NCBI GenBank assembly: GCA_022072125.1 | Contig: JAJVIH010000006.1 | Coordinates: forward strand, 26,879 to 90,878 | Direction of reading: 5' to 3' | DNA: 64,000 bases | DNA from: Myxococcota bacterium | GTDB lineage: Bacteria; Myxococcota; JAJVIH01 | In this document: piece after piece, positions 1 through 8,916 of the stretch | Layout: every line of letters begins with the position of its first letter | Numbering within the stretch: position 1 is the stretch's first letter | Program-made: the position numbers and the translations under genes | Notes under the pieces: model-generated | What the model was told of the DNA's origin: nothing | The model's database searches: none | The model's input: only the letters and a program-made list of their open reading frames with translations

Positions 1-1306
1 GGATATCCACCCGGCCGTCGCGGTCGTAATCCATCGGCTGGAGCGCCCAGGTGATGAGCACGCGGCGTCCCGGTTGCAGGTCCAGCGTGGCGTTGCATTC
101 AACCGCATGAAAGCTGGTGGTTTTGTCAATCTGCTGTTCGGTTTCCTTGACGTCTTCATGGGTCAACGCCTCGGGCTCCACATTGAATTTGCCCTTGTCG
201 TTGATGAAGTAGGGATTCTGCGTCCAGAACATGCCCAGGGCGAGGTCCAGATCGCCATCGTGATCATAATCGTTGGCGGCGATGGCCATGGTGCTGCTGT
301 CAATTTCATCCAGCGAATGGCCTTCCGGAACATTGACGGACTCCTTCATCACCTCCTTGTATGCGACGCCAGGATCGTCGAAATCCTGTTTGGTCTGGCG
401 GAAGAGATGGTCAAAATGTTTCTGCACGCCGAGTTTGCCATGCTGCCGCGTGACCGCTTCCAGCGCGGCGAAGTCGGTGCCATTCCAGATTTCCGGCACG
501 CCGTCGTCGTCAATATCCACCGGCAGGGCCACCCATGCGGAAGCCTTTTTCGCGGGGAAGAGATCGCCCGGCGGAAGCTCTTCAAAGCGGAAGCCGCCGC
601 GGTTCAGGAACAGGCGCGGGGTGGGCAGCCAGGATTCGTTCACCATTTCCGTCCGCAGGAACCCATTGGCGAGTTGTTCAAAGTTCCAGTCAGCGGTGTA
701 GTTGGAAAAGAAGATGTCGAGCAGTCCGTCGCCGTCGGCGTCGAAGACCGCCGCGTGACGGGTGTTGTTGGAGTCACGGTCGAAGCTGTTGAGGTGGCTG
801 CGGTTGGCGAATTTCATTCCGCCAAGGTTTTCGAAGATATAGTCGCGCCCCTGACCGGCGATGACCAGGTCCGGGTCGCCATCGTTGTCCATGTCCGCCG
901 CGGTCGCGCCCGCGCCGTAGATAACGGCGGCGAGCCCCGAGTCCATGGTGATCTCTTCAAACTTCCAGTCGCCATTGTTGCGATACAGCGCCGCCGGGCG
1001 ATAGCCCCCAGGGGCGAACACATCCACATCGCCATCGCCGTCAAAATCCGCCGAGGCGAGGCCCGGGCCGAACATGGTGGTGATGATCTGGGGATGACCC
1101 TCCGGGGTTTTGAATCCGATTTCCGTGGTGATGTCGCGGAAACCGCTCTGTATTTCCCCGGGTTTTCCTTCCATGCCAGGTCCGGATGGCGTCATCATAT
1201 CGCCTTTGCCGGCGGCGGACTCTTCCTTGGATTTGCACCCAGCGAACGCCGCCATCACCAACGCCACGAACACCAGACCATTCAGGCCCAGATCGCCTTT
1301 TTTCAT
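1..1306 (-). CDS. FG-GAP/VCBS repeat lipoprotein (CRTAC1-like), C-terminus cut by window edge
   Basis: The frame opens at ATG 1306 (AAGGG nine bases upstream) and stays open to the left edge, so only the first 435 codons are seen. The N-terminus is a lipoprotein signal: MKKG, a hydrophobic core, then FAGC with Cys at residue 24. After a short linker come repeated calcium-binding-type motifs of the form D-x-D-x-D-G: ADFDGDGDVD, ADMDNDGDPD, FDADGDGLLD, DIDDDGVPE, NDYDHDGDLD and MDYDRDGRVD. These are the hallmark of FG-GAP/VCBS beta-propeller repeats, as in ASPIC/CRTAC1 and integrin-alpha-like proteins. A role as a surface-anchored binding or adhesion protein is inferred. It is convergent with nothing; the heme operon ends just upstream on the same strand. 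Confidence 0.85.
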   Translation of the reverse strand, partial: MKKGDLGLNGLVFVALVMAAFAGCKSKEESAAGKGDMMTPSGPGMEGKPGEIQSGFRDITTEIGFKTPEGHPQIITTMFGPGLASADFDGDGDVDVFAPGGYRPAALYRNNGDWKFEEITMDSGLAAVIYGAGATAADMDNDGDPDLVIAGQGRDYIFENLGGMKFANRSHLNSFDRDSNNTRHAAVFDADGDGLLDIFFSNYTADWNFEQLANGFLRTEMVNESWLPTPRLFLNRGGFRFEELPPGDLFPAKKASAWVALPVDIDDDGVPEIWNGTDFAALEAVTRQHGKLGVQKHFDHLFRQTKQDFDDPGVAYKEVMKESVNVPEGHSLDEIDSSTMAIAANDYDHDGDLDLALGMFWTQNPYFINDKGKFNVEPEALTHEDVKETEQQIDKTTSFHAVECNATLDLQPGRRVLITWALQPMDYDRDGRVDI

Positions 1307-1421
1307 CTTGGTCACCCTTCCCTGGAGTCTACCCTGTCGTTCCCAGATCAATTAAGCATCCCCCCAACGGCCTTGGAGAGTCAACTTCCGGTGAATCCGG
1401 GATTATTGGTATGAAAATGGG

Positions 1422-1467
1422 GAAAAATAAGGGTGACTGACGGCGGCGCCCGCTTGCCGGAGCCGTC
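1422..1467 (-). terminator. Probable rho-independent terminator of the heme operon
   Basis: Read on the minus strand, GACGGC and GCCGTC (plus 1462-1467 and 1439-1444) form a stem extended by GTGAC/GTCAC, with a 17-base loop. It is followed by CCTTATTTTTCC. It directly follows, and partly overlaps, the stop of the last heme gene. The large loop makes it imperfect. Confidence 0.5.
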
Positions 1468-2869
1468 ACCACTTCAGCAGGGCGGCGGTCCGGCAGGCGG
1501 TGCGCCATGCGTCATCAATTACATCAGGCATGCCGATGCCACGATACGAGAAGCCGGTGAAATACAACCCCCAGTGCCGGGCGGCCTCCTCCTCCACCGC
1601 GCCCACCCGGTCCAGATGGCCCAGTTCGTATGCGGGCAACGCTTCCCGCCAGCGGTGGACGTGCGTGGCGGCGGGCTCGCCGCGGACGCCCAGCAATCCC
1701 CGCAGTTCGCCATGAGCGAGTTCGATGATTTTGTCATCGAGCAGATCCACACGGCCCGGATCATTGGCGCCGCCCAGGAAGACGCGGATGGAGACGTTCC
1801 CGCGCGGCGCCCGGCCTGCGAACAACTCCGAACTGAACAGCGCGCCAAGAAACGGACGTTTTTCACGCGGCGGATTGAGAAAGCCAAAACCATCCAGCGG
1901 ATGTTCCACCTGCTGCCGTGTGTACGCCAGGTGCGCGGTCGCCACCGGAATGAAATTGATTCCCGCCAGCTTGTCGAGGCTCCGCGGCAATAGTTCCGCC
2001 ATCATTTCCGCGGCGGCGTTGGCGGGCAGGGCCATGATCACCACGTCGTATTCCAGTTCCTCTCCGGAAAGCGTGGCGAGGATGAATTTTCCCGCATCGT
2101 TTTTGCGCACCCAGGTGATGCGGGTGGAATAGCGGATGCACCCCTCCAGCGCCTCCGCAAGGCTGCGTGGCAGGGTTTCCAGGCCGCCGCGAAAGGAGAT
2201 CATTCCGCGTTTGATTTTCGTGGCGGGCGGGTAGGGGATGGCGTTCACACCGCTTTCCTCTCCCTGTTTTTTCCGGGCCATCCGGCGGAGCAGGGCCAGG
2301 CGGCCTTCCGTCAGCGGCGCAAGCCGTGGAAATGACGCCGCGAACGACAGCCGTTCCGAGTCGCCCGCATGGATGCCGGAGACGAAGGGCTGGATCAGCA
2401 TGTCGGTCGCTTCCGGTCCCAGCACCCGGCGGAACCAGGCGTCCACGCTGATGTCCTCCCGCGCCTTGAGCGGAGCGGCGGCGAGTCCGGCGGCCGCCCG
2501 CAACAGCCCGCGTTTGGAGAGCGCTTGCGTGCTCGCCAGTTCCGCCGGGCTGGAAGGCAACTGGCGCAAGGCGCCGTCGCGCAGAATCCAGCGGCGCTTG
2601 GCTTCCGGGCGGGCGTATTCCACCAGATCGGGAATACCGGCCAGCGACAGCAGCACATTGAGCGATTCACGTCCGGCCAGCATGGATTCGGGACCCAACT
2701 CCCAGGCGTAGCCATCCCGCGTGAACGTGCGGATACGCCCGCCGGGGCGATTCGACTCCTCGAAGACGGTCAGGTCCACGGGACGCTGGCGCGCGCGCGA
2801 CAGGTGGTCGAGAAAAACCGCGGTGGAGAGTCCCGCCAGTCCGGCGCCGATGATGGCCACGCGAGGCAT
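1466..2869 (-). CDS. hemY: Protoporphyrinogen oxidase (HemY/HemG type)
   Basis: 467 aa. It catalyses oxygen-dependent oxidation of protoporphyrinogen IX (or coproporphyrinogen III) to the porphyrin, using FAD. The N-terminus has the dinucleotide-binding signature VAIIGAGLAGLSTAV followed by the second FAD contact ESNRPGGRIRT, and DGYAWELGPES typical of the PPO/monoamine-oxidase fold. The C-terminus (YFTGFSYRGIGMPDVI) matches the conserved FAD-contacting end of PPO. The length is normal for the family. The gene is last of four in hemA-hemE-hemN-hemY and begins 8 bases after hemN, so it is co-transcribed. Whether it acts at the proto- or copro-porphyrinogen step cannot be told from the sequence alone; the presence of HemN (protoporphyrinogen producer) favours the classical route. 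Confidence 0.92.
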   Translation of the reverse strand: MPRVAIIGAGLAGLSTAVFLDHLSRARQRPVDLTVFEESNRPGGRIRTFTRDGYAWELGPESMLAGRESLNVLLSLAGIPDLVEYARPEAKRRWILRDGALRQLPSSPAELASTQALSKRGLLRAAAGLAAAPLKAREDISVDAWFRRVLGPEATDMLIQPFVSGIHAGDSERLSFAASFPRLAPLTEGRLALLRRMARKKQGEESGVNAIPYPPATKIKRGMISFRGGLETLPRSLAEALEGCIRYSTRITWVRKNDAGKFILATLSGEELEYDVVIMALPANAAAEMMAELLPRSLDKLAGINFIPVATAHLAYTRQQVEHPLDGFGFLNPPREKRPFLGALFSSELFAGRAPRGNVSIRVFLGGANDPGRVDLLDDKIIELAHGELRGLLGVRGEPAATHVHRWREALPAYELGHLDRVGAVEEEAARHWGLYFTGFSYRGIGMPDVIDDAWRTACRTAALLKW

Positions 2870-2877
2870 TGCAACAC

Positions 2878-4257
2878 CTATATCGTGCGGGAAAACATGG
2901 GTTTGTCCGCGGGCTTGCGCGGCAGATAGGCGTCAAACACCATGCAGATATTCCGCATCACCAGTCTTCCCATGCCAGTGATACGGAGACCGTGGTCATT
3001 CACGGCGAGCAGGCCGTCGTCCACGAACTCCCGCAGGCGCGCCAGTTCGCCGGCGAACACAGCTTGAAAATCCTCGCCAAACCGTTCGCGGTAGGCGCCG
3101 AAAGACAATTCGCCATCGCACATCAGCCGCAGGATCACCCAGCGGCGGCGTTCGTCGTCCGGGCCGCGGCGAAACCCGCGCCCGGTGGCGAACCCTCCGG
3201 AATCCACCGCATGGTAATAATCTTTCAGTTTGTGGTGATTTTGCGCGAAACTGCCCGCGATCTCCGAGATGGAACTGACGCCCAACCCCAGCAGGTTGTC
3301 CGACCGGATGGTGGTATAGCCCATGAAATTGCGGTGCAGGCCCTGGTTTTCCAGGGCCTGGCCGAGGTCGTCGCCGGCCCGCGCGAAATGATCCATGCCG
3401 ATGGGCAGGAATCCTGCTTCCGTGAACAGATGGTAAGCCGCCATGTACAGCCGGATTTTTTCCTGGGGTCCGGGCAGCGCATCCACCGGGATTTTGTTCT
3501 GGTGCGGATTCATCCACGGCACATGGGCGTAGCTGTACATGGCCAGGCGTCCCGGCCCCAGGCCGATGACGGCGCGAATGGTCCCGGAAAAACTCTCCAC
3601 GGTCTGATAGGGCAGCCCATACACCAGGTCGAGGTTGATGCTGCGGTAGCCCAGTTCTTTCGCGCGCTGCATCAGCGCTTCGGTTTCGGCGATGGATTGC
3701 ACGCGGTTGATGGCTTTTTGAACCGCCGGGGTGAAATCCTGCACGCCAAAGGAGATGCGGGAGAATCCGCGTTCCCGCAGCACTTCCAGGTGTTCGCGGC
3801 GGGTCACCGCCGGATCGGCCTCGACGGAGCTTTCGTGGCCTGGCGCGAAATGGAACGCGGATTGCAACATGTCCGTCAGGCGGGCGAGTTGCGCGGGCGT
3901 CAGAAAGGTGGGGGTGCCGCCGCCGAAATGAAGCTGGACGATCTGTTTGTTTTCCAGCCGGGGACGGTAGGCGGCGATTTCCCTTTCGACCGCATCCAGG
4001 TAGTGGTCCTTGGCGCTGTCGCGCGAAGTGACCATGGAGTTGCAGGCGCAGAAAGAGCACATTTCCCGGCAGAAAGGCACGTGAACGTACAGCGCCACGC
4101 CGTTGTGTCCGCTGGCTTGCAGCTCATCCAGGGCGCGCGACATGCCCTCCGCGCCAAAATCCATCTTCCATACCGGCGCGGTTGGATAGCTGGTGTAGCG
4201 CGGGCCGGGGCGATCGTATTTCAGCAACAACTGTTCGTTGACTTCAAACGGTTTCAT
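2878..4257 (-). CDS. hemN: Oxygen-independent coproporphyrinogen III oxidase (radical SAM)
   Basis: 459 aa, the usual length for true HemN. It converts coproporphyrinogen III to protoporphyrinogen IX without oxygen by SAM-dependent radical chemistry. Residues 61-72 carry the cluster motif PFCREMCSFCAC (C63, C67, C70 plus C72), the CX3CX2CXC pattern that separates HemN from HemW, which lacks the last Cys. The N-terminal KYDRPGPRYTSYPTAP is also diagnostic of HemN. LHFGGGTPTFL is the SAM-binding GGE-like loop. The gene overlaps the end of hemE by 14 bases, implying translational coupling. An anaerobic enzyme next to an oxygen-using HemY suggests heme synthesis across a range of oxygen levels. 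Confidence 0.95.
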   Translation of the reverse strand: MKPFEVNEQLLLKYDRPGPRYTSYPTAPVWKMDFGAEGMSRALDELQASGHNGVALYVHVPFCREMCSFCACNSMVTSRDSAKDHYLDAVEREIAAYRPRLENKQIVQLHFGGGTPTFLTPAQLARLTDMLQSAFHFAPGHESSVEADPAVTRREHLEVLRERGFSRISFGVQDFTPAVQKAINRVQSIAETEALMQRAKELGYRSINLDLVYGLPYQTVESFSGTIRAVIGLGPGRLAMYSYAHVPWMNPHQNKIPVDALPGPQEKIRLYMAAYHLFTEAGFLPIGMDHFARAGDDLGQALENQGLHRNFMGYTTIRSDNLLGLGVSSISEIAGSFAQNHHKLKDYYHAVDSGGFATGRGFRRGPDDERRRWVILRLMCDGELSFGAYRERFGEDFQAVFAGELARLREFVDDGLLAVNDHGLRITGMGRLVMRNICMVFDAYLPRKPADKPMFSRTI

Positions 4258-5320
4258 GGCGCGAGCCAGCCGCTTTCCACGGGTATTCCTTCACGGCGCG
4301 GACAAATTCCGCCACGTTTTCCTCCGGGGTTCCAGGCAAGACGCCGTGTCCCAGGTTGATGATCAGCCCGTGCGGATCGCCGTCCAGGCTGTTGAAAGCC
4401 CGGGTCATTTCCTCCCGCACGCGGAAAGGCGCCGCGAACAGCATGGCCGGGTCGAAATTGCCCTGGACCGCCACGCTGGCGGGCAATGCCGCGCGGTATT
4501 CCGCCAAGCCCACCCGCCAGTCAGCCGATACCGCTTGCGGCCTGCTTTCCAGCATGGACTCCAGCAACGACCAGGTTCCCCGCGCGAACAGAATAACCGG
4601 CTTTCCGGTTTTCGCCACCGCTTCCACGATTGCATTCAGGTAGGGAAGGTTGAAGCGCCGGTAGTGCTCCACCGGGAACAGGTCGGCGTGGGAGGAAAAA
4701 ATCTGCACCGCGTCGGCGCCCGCTTCGATTTGCATCAACAGATGATCGGTGATCAGCGGGGTCAGGCGGTCCAGCAGGGCGTGAACCAGATCGGGGTTGG
4801 AGTACATCATCGCCCGGGCGCGGTTAAAATGGTGGGAGGAACCGCCTTCGGCCGCATAGGCGAACAGGGTCATGGGCGAACCGGCGAATCCAAGCAGCGC
4901 TTTCTCCTCGCCCAGTTCCTTGCGGACCAGGCGCATGGCCTGGGCGACATATCCCAGGTCTTTTCCAGCATCGGGGACGCGCAAGCGGGACAGATCGCTG
5001 GAGTCTTTCACGGCCCATTCAAAACGAGGCCCGGCTTCGGTGAATTGCAGCGGCAGACCCATGGCCTCCAGCGGCATCAGGATATCGGAAAAGATGATCG
5101 CCGCGTCCATGCCGAAAGCGTGGATGGGTTGCATGGTCACTTCCAGCGCCGCCTCGGGGATTTTGCACAGGTCCATGAACGAATAACGCTGCCGCAGTTT
5201 CTGGTACGCGGCCATGTAACGGCCCGCCTGGCGCATCAGCCATACGGGAGGACGATCCACGGGTTGGGCGCGGCAGGCGTTGAGAAAGCGCCGCCGGGAA
5301 TCCAGGGCGGGGGCGTTCAT
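4244..5320 (-). CDS. hemE: Uroporphyrinogen decarboxylase
   Basis: 358 aa. It removes four carboxyl groups from uroporphyrinogen III to give coproporphyrinogen III in the cytosol. The start region RPPVWLMRQAGRYM is the first family signature. It is followed by IIFSDILMPLEAMG (substrate Asp), GFAGSPMTL and the C-terminal GLIINLGHGVLPGTPEENV, all strongly conserved in HemE. The length is standard. The start ATG overlaps the hemA stop as ATGA, so the two genes are translationally coupled. The product feeds directly into the downstream HemN. Confidence 0.96.
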   Translation of the reverse strand: MNAPALDSRRRFLNACRAQPVDRPPVWLMRQAGRYMAAYQKLRQRYSFMDLCKIPEAALEVTMQPIHAFGMDAAIIFSDILMPLEAMGLPLQFTEAGPRFEWAVKDSSDLSRLRVPDAGKDLGYVAQAMRLVRKELGEEKALLGFAGSPMTLFAYAAEGGSSHHFNRARAMMYSNPDLVHALLDRLTPLITDHLLMQIEAGADAVQIFSSHADLFPVEHYRRFNLPYLNAIVEAVAKTGKPVILFARGTWSLLESMLESRPQAVSADWRVGLAEYRAALPASVAVQGNFDPAMLFAAPFRVREEMTRAFNSLDGDPHGLIINLGHGVLPGTPEENVAEFVRAVKEYPWKAAGSRHETV

Positions 5321-6630
5321 GACGCCTGTTTGACAGGGCTGGGCAAGGAGGCGGCGATCCGGCTGTCAAATTCGCGGATGATGTCCAGCGGATGCACGCG
5401 GTCTCCGGTGGAGGACCGCCCGCCCGACACCAGCGCGGCGCGGATGGCGATGGTTTGCTCATGTTTGAGCTTGTTGTAGGCGGAGCGCAGATCGCGGGAG
5501 AGCGTGCGGCGTGCGGCTTCATCCCCGGGGAAGGCGGGGCTGGCGGTGATGCGCCGGTATTCGGCCTCCCAGGCCGCGTCGAAATGGGCGCGCAGGGTGG
5601 CGATCAGATCCGCCTTGGCGCGAATGTGATCGCGGCGCCGGACTTCGTCAATCGAATCGCAAACCACCGCGGAGGCGTGCTGGGCGGCCTGTTCGCGGCG
5701 CAACCGGTGGCCAGCGGCGATGCGCTCCAAGTGGAAGATGCCGCAGTATTTCACCGGGCTGACCGATCCCTTCGGCTCTCCGAAATTGCCGGGAAGACCC
5801 AGATCAACCACCATCAGCGGCAACAGGTTGCGCCGGCGCCGGGCCAGCGTGTCGCAAGGGATGATTTCTCCGCCCGAAATGGCGCCGATCACACCGTCCG
5901 CCACGTGGGGGGAGGCCAGCCAGTCGTTGAGCGGCATGTAGACCGCGCCGGCCTGACGGGCCAACGCCTGCCCGCGTTCCGCGCCGCGGTTGACCACCAT
6001 GGCGATGCGCAACCCCGCCCGGCGGGCTTCTTCCACCACGGCTTCGGCCATGCCGCCCGCGCCGATCAGGACAATGTCGCCTTTCAGGCCGTGTTCGCGG
6101 ATATGCTGCGCCAGGGCGGAAACCGCCAGGCTGGACAATCCCACCCGGCCCGCGCCGATACCTGATTCACAACGGGCGTTGCGGGCGGTGCGCAGGGAGG
6201 TCTGGAAGGCGCGGTGCAGCACCTTGCCCGCGGTTCCGGCGGTGATGGCCGTCTTGTACGCTTCCCGCACTTGCCCCAGAATCTGCGGCTCGCCAATCGC
6301 CATGGATTCCAGACCAGAGGCGACCCGGCAGAGCCAGTGCAGGGCGTCGAAGCCATGAAAATGCAACGCCTGGTTTTCCGGGGAACGCACGCCTTCGGGC
6401 AGCAGGAAACGCTCCACCTCGGCGCACAGCCACGAGCTTTCCCGCGGGGAGGCGGTGAAGATGATTTCCACCCGGTTGCAGGTGACCAGCACCGCCAACT
6501 CCCGGAAGGAAAACCGCTCGCTCAACCGGCTCAACCCTTCCTGCATGGAGGTCACCCGGGCATGCACGGACTCAAACACGCCCCGTTGGTGCGTTCTGAA
6601 GTTCCAGCTTAGCAGGTGAAGGGTTTCCAT
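5317..6630 (-). CDS. hemA: Glutamyl-tRNA reductase
   Basis: 437 aa. This is the first committed enzyme of C5-pathway tetrapyrrole synthesis, reducing glutamyl-tRNA to glutamate-1-semialdehyde with NADPH. The catalytic Cys is C51 in VTCNRVEI. GLESMAIGEPQILGQVREAY is the conserved substrate-domain motif. VLIGAGGMAEAVVEEA is the Rossmann NADPH site, and the helical dimerisation domain follows. The N-terminus (LSWNFRTHQRGVFES) is more divergent than the usual GLNHKTAP form but keeps the pattern. hemL, hemB, hemC and hemD are not in the window. The gene starts the heme operon, 66 bases from a divergent sigma-54 activator gene; that space must hold its promoter. Confidence 0.95.
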   Translation of the reverse strand: METLHLLSWNFRTHQRGVFESVHARVTSMQEGLSRLSERFSFRELAVLVTCNRVEIIFTASPRESSWLCAEVERFLLPEGVRSPENQALHFHGFDALHWLCRVASGLESMAIGEPQILGQVREAYKTAITAGTAGKVLHRAFQTSLRTARNARCESGIGAGRVGLSSLAVSALAQHIREHGLKGDIVLIGAGGMAEAVVEEARRAGLRIAMVVNRGAERGQALARQAGAVYMPLNDWLASPHVADGVIGAISGGEIIPCDTLARRRRNLLPLMVVDLGLPGNFGEPKGSVSPVKYCGIFHLERIAAGHRLRREQAAQHASAVVCDSIDEVRRRDHIRAKADLIATLRAHFDAAWEAEYRRITASPAFPGDEAARRTLSRDLRSAYNKLKHEQTIAIRAALVSGGRSSTGDRVHPLDIIREFDSRIAASLPSPVKQAS

Positions 6631-6696
6631 ATCCTCGCCGTTTGTCCCGCATCCTTATATAGTGAAACGGCCCCGCCGGTGTGTCATGGGTTTGTC

Positions 6697-8091
6697 ATGG
6701 ATAAGGATAACCTGACCGATAATGGGCCGGATCGTGCGTCCATCCTGATCGTGGACGACGATCCCGCCAATGTGGAGAGCCTGACCCGCGTGCTTGAACA
6801 CGAGGGATACCGGGTGCGGGGGGCCTCATCCGGCGCGGAAGCCCTGGAAAAGCTGCGCGCCGCCCCGGCGGATGTGGTGATTGTGGATTTGATGATGCCC
6901 GGCATGAGCGGTTTGGAGTTGATGAAGGCCTGCCGCCACATCAGCCCGGACAGCCTGGTCATCATGATCACCGCCTACGGCGCCGTGGATATCGCGGTGA
7001 AGGCCATGAAGGAGGGCGCCCACGATTTCATCACCAAGCCCGTCAAGCGAATGACGGTGGTCAAGGCGGTCCGTCAGGCGCTGGAGAAACGCGAACTGGT
7101 GATCGAAAACCGCGAACTCAGGGCGCGCCTGGTGTCCGATTCAAAACAGCCCATCGTCGGCGCCAGCGAGGCCATCCGCAAGATGATGGCCACCATCGCC
7201 CAGGCGGCGCCCGCCCGCGCGACGGTTCTGCTGATTGGCGAAAGCGGCAGCGGCAAGGAACTGGCGGCGCGCGCCCTGCACGCCATGTCGGCGCGTCCCG
7301 AAGGTCCATTCGTCGCCATCAACTGCGGGGCCCTGCCAGAAGGCATTCTCGAAGCGGAATTGTTCGGCTACGAAAAAGGAGCCTTTACCGGGGCCATCTC
7401 CCGGCGCGAGGGGTTGTTCGAGCGGGCGAGCGGCGGAACCCTGTTTCTCGATGAGGTGGGCGAACTTTCTCCCAATGTCCAGGTCAGGCTGCTCCGCGCG
7501 CTGCAGGAAGGAGAGATCACCCGCCTGGGCGGCCGGGAGCCCATTCAGGTGGACGTGCGCGTGATCGCCGCGACCCACCGCGATCTGGCCGCGGATGTCC
7601 GTTCGGGCCGGTTCCGGGAGGATTTGTTTTACCGCCTGAATGTCATCCAGATACGCACGCCCCCGCTGCGCGAACGCGGCGAGGATATCCCCCTGCTGGT
7701 GGACCACTTCATCATCCGCCATTGCGCGCGCAACCAGCGGCCCCGCAAGGGCATTGATCAGGACGCCATGGCGGCGTTGCAGCGCTATTCCTGGCCCGGC
7801 AATGTGCGTGAACTGGAGAACACCATCGAGCGGGCGGTGGTGCTGGGGGTTTCCCCCAATATCACGCTCGCGGATTTGCCGGAGAATATCGCCAGCGCGC
7901 CAGTCACCACTGACGGCTACCTGCGCATCAAACCCGGCACGCCGCTGGCGGAGGTGGAACGCATGCTGATCCACGAAACCTTGCGCCTGACCCAGGGCGA
8001 TAAAAGCCTGGCCGCTCATTTGCTGGGCATCACCAGCCGGACCATTTACCGCAAGCTGGAGAGCGAGCGCGAACCGCCCGAGGGGGAATAA
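6697..8091 (+). CDS. NtrC-family sigma-54 response regulator
   Basis: 464 aa from the ATG at 6697. An upstream in-frame ATG at 6616 would add 27 residues but would overlap the divergent hemA start, and the receiver domain begins right after 6697. Domains: receiver with acidic D20-D22, phospho-acceptor D64 (VIVDLMMPG) and K114; AAA+ domain with Walker A GESGSGKE (181-188), sigma-54 contact loop GAFTGA (228-233) and Walker [12 protein letters not shown]; and a Fis-type helix-turn-helix at about 425-460 ([17 protein letters not shown]). It should activate sigma-54 promoters on phosphorylation by an unknown kinase. No adjacent kinase is present. A strong sigma-54 promoter lies at 44360 in this window, but nothing links the two directly. 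Confidence 0.93.
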   Translation: MDKDNLTDNGPDRASILIVDDDPANVESLTRVLEHEGYRVRGASSGAEALEKLRAAPADVVIVDLMMPGMSGLELMKACRHISPDSLVIMITAYGAVDIAVKAMKEGAHDFITKPVKRMTVVKAVRQALEKRELVIENRELRARLVSDSKQPIVGASEAIRKMMATIAQAAPARATVLLIGESGSGKELAARALHAMSARPEGPFVAINCGALPEGILEAELFGYEKGAFTGAISRREGLFERASGGTLFLDEVGELSPNVQVRLLRALQEGEITRLGGREPIQVDVRVIAATHRDLAADVRSGRFREDLFYRLNVIQIRTPPLRERGEDIPLLVDHFIIRHCARNQRPRKGIDQDAMAALQRYSWPGNVRELENTIERAVVLGVSPNITLADLPENIASAPVTTDGYLRIKPGTPLAEVERMLIHETLRLTQGDKSLAAHLLGITSRTIYRKLESEREPPEGE

Positions 8092-8092
8092 T

Positions 8093-8143
8093 GCCTGCCG
8101 GATTCCGGCGCCAATCGCCATCCGGAACGGCGCGGCGGCAGGC
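8093..8143 (+). terminator. Two-tier hairpin after the NtrC-like gene
   Basis: GCCTGCCG (8093-8100) pairs with CGGCAGGC (8136-8143). Inside it TTCCGG (8103-8108) pairs with CCGGAA (8122-8127). It begins two bases after the regulator's stop. There is no U-tract, so it may be a Rho-type end, an RNA-stabilising structure or a chance GC-rich fold. Confidence 0.35.
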
Positions 8144-8187
8144 GCCCCAGCGAACCGGGATCGTCCTTCAAGGGCAGGCGAACTGAA

Positions 8188-8916
8188 ATGAATTCCGGAA
8201 TTTCCGCGAATGGCGTCCGGTCGTTGCTGCGCAGGGTGTTTCCGGCCGCGTGTCCGGTTTGCGGAGGGGTGGCGGAAGAGACCCCGCTGTACCCAGTCTG
8301 CCGGCAATGCCAGGGAGATTTGCCGTTGCTTCCCCCGGAACATTGCAGGATATGCGCGGAGCCGGGGAGATATTCCGGCGGCGCGTGCGAGGTCTGCGCC
8401 GCCGATCCGCCGCCTTTTGAAGCGGTGCTGACCCGTCACCTCTACAGCGGATCGGTGATGGGCGCGGTGCGGGCGTTCAAATACGCCGGCCACCCCGAAC
8501 TGGCGCGGGCGCTGGCCCGCATGATCGCCCCCGCGGTCATGGAGTCCGGCGGACGCTGGGATGGCGTGGTTCCCATGCCGCTGCATTGGCTGGCGCTGTT
8601 CCGGCGGGGCTACAACCAGTCCCATCTGGTGGCGCGGGTCCTCGCCGCGGAATGCGGACTCAGCTTCTGGCCAGGCCGGCTGGAGCGCATCCGCCGCACG
8701 CAGGCGCAGGCCGGGCTGGATAGGGAGGCGCGGGCGCGCAATGTCCTCTCCGCCTTTCGCGCCGCCATGAATTTGCCGGCTGGAAGCCGCATTCTGCTGG
8801 TGGACGACGTGGTGACCACCGGCGCCACCGCACGCGCCGCGGCCCGCGCCCTGCTGGAAGGGGGGGCCGGATCGGTCTCCGTCGCCGCCATCGCCCGCGC
8901 CCCTACTCTGTTTTGA
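8188..8916 (+). CDS. comF: ComF-family phosphoribosyltransferase-like protein
   Basis: 242 aa. The N-terminal part carries a double zinc finger of the ComFC type (CPVCGG, CRQC, CRICAEP, CEVC). The C-terminal part has the PRPP-binding loop ILLVDDVVTTGATARAA of the type I phosphoribosyltransferase fold, and VPMPLHWLALFRRGYNQS is the conserved ComF middle motif. The family acts in DNA uptake and, in some bacteria, primosomal DNA handling; the substrate is unknown. The next gene converges on it, and the two coding regions overlap by 14 bases at their 3' ends. Confidence 0.9.
   Translation: MNSGISANGVRSLLRRVFPAACPVCGGVAEETPLYPVCRQCQGDLPLLPPEHCRICAEPGRYSGGACEVCAADPPPFEAVLTRHLYSGSVMGAVRAFKYAGHPELARALARMIAPAVMESGGRWDGVVPMPLHWLALFRRGYNQSHLVARVLAAECGLSFWPGRLERIRRTQAQAGLDREARARNVLSAFRAAMNLPAGSRILLVDDVVTTGATARAAARALLEGGAGSVSVAAIARAPTLF

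Noticed and set aside
74..1414. 446-codon open frame on the plus strand
   Set aside because: It is antisense to the FG-GAP lipoprotein, whose motifs are clear; the frame is a GC-bias shadow.
7141..8625. 494-codon minus-strand frame over the NtrC-like and comF genes
   Set aside because: No recognisable motifs and rich in Arg/His/Gln; it mirrors two well-supported genes.
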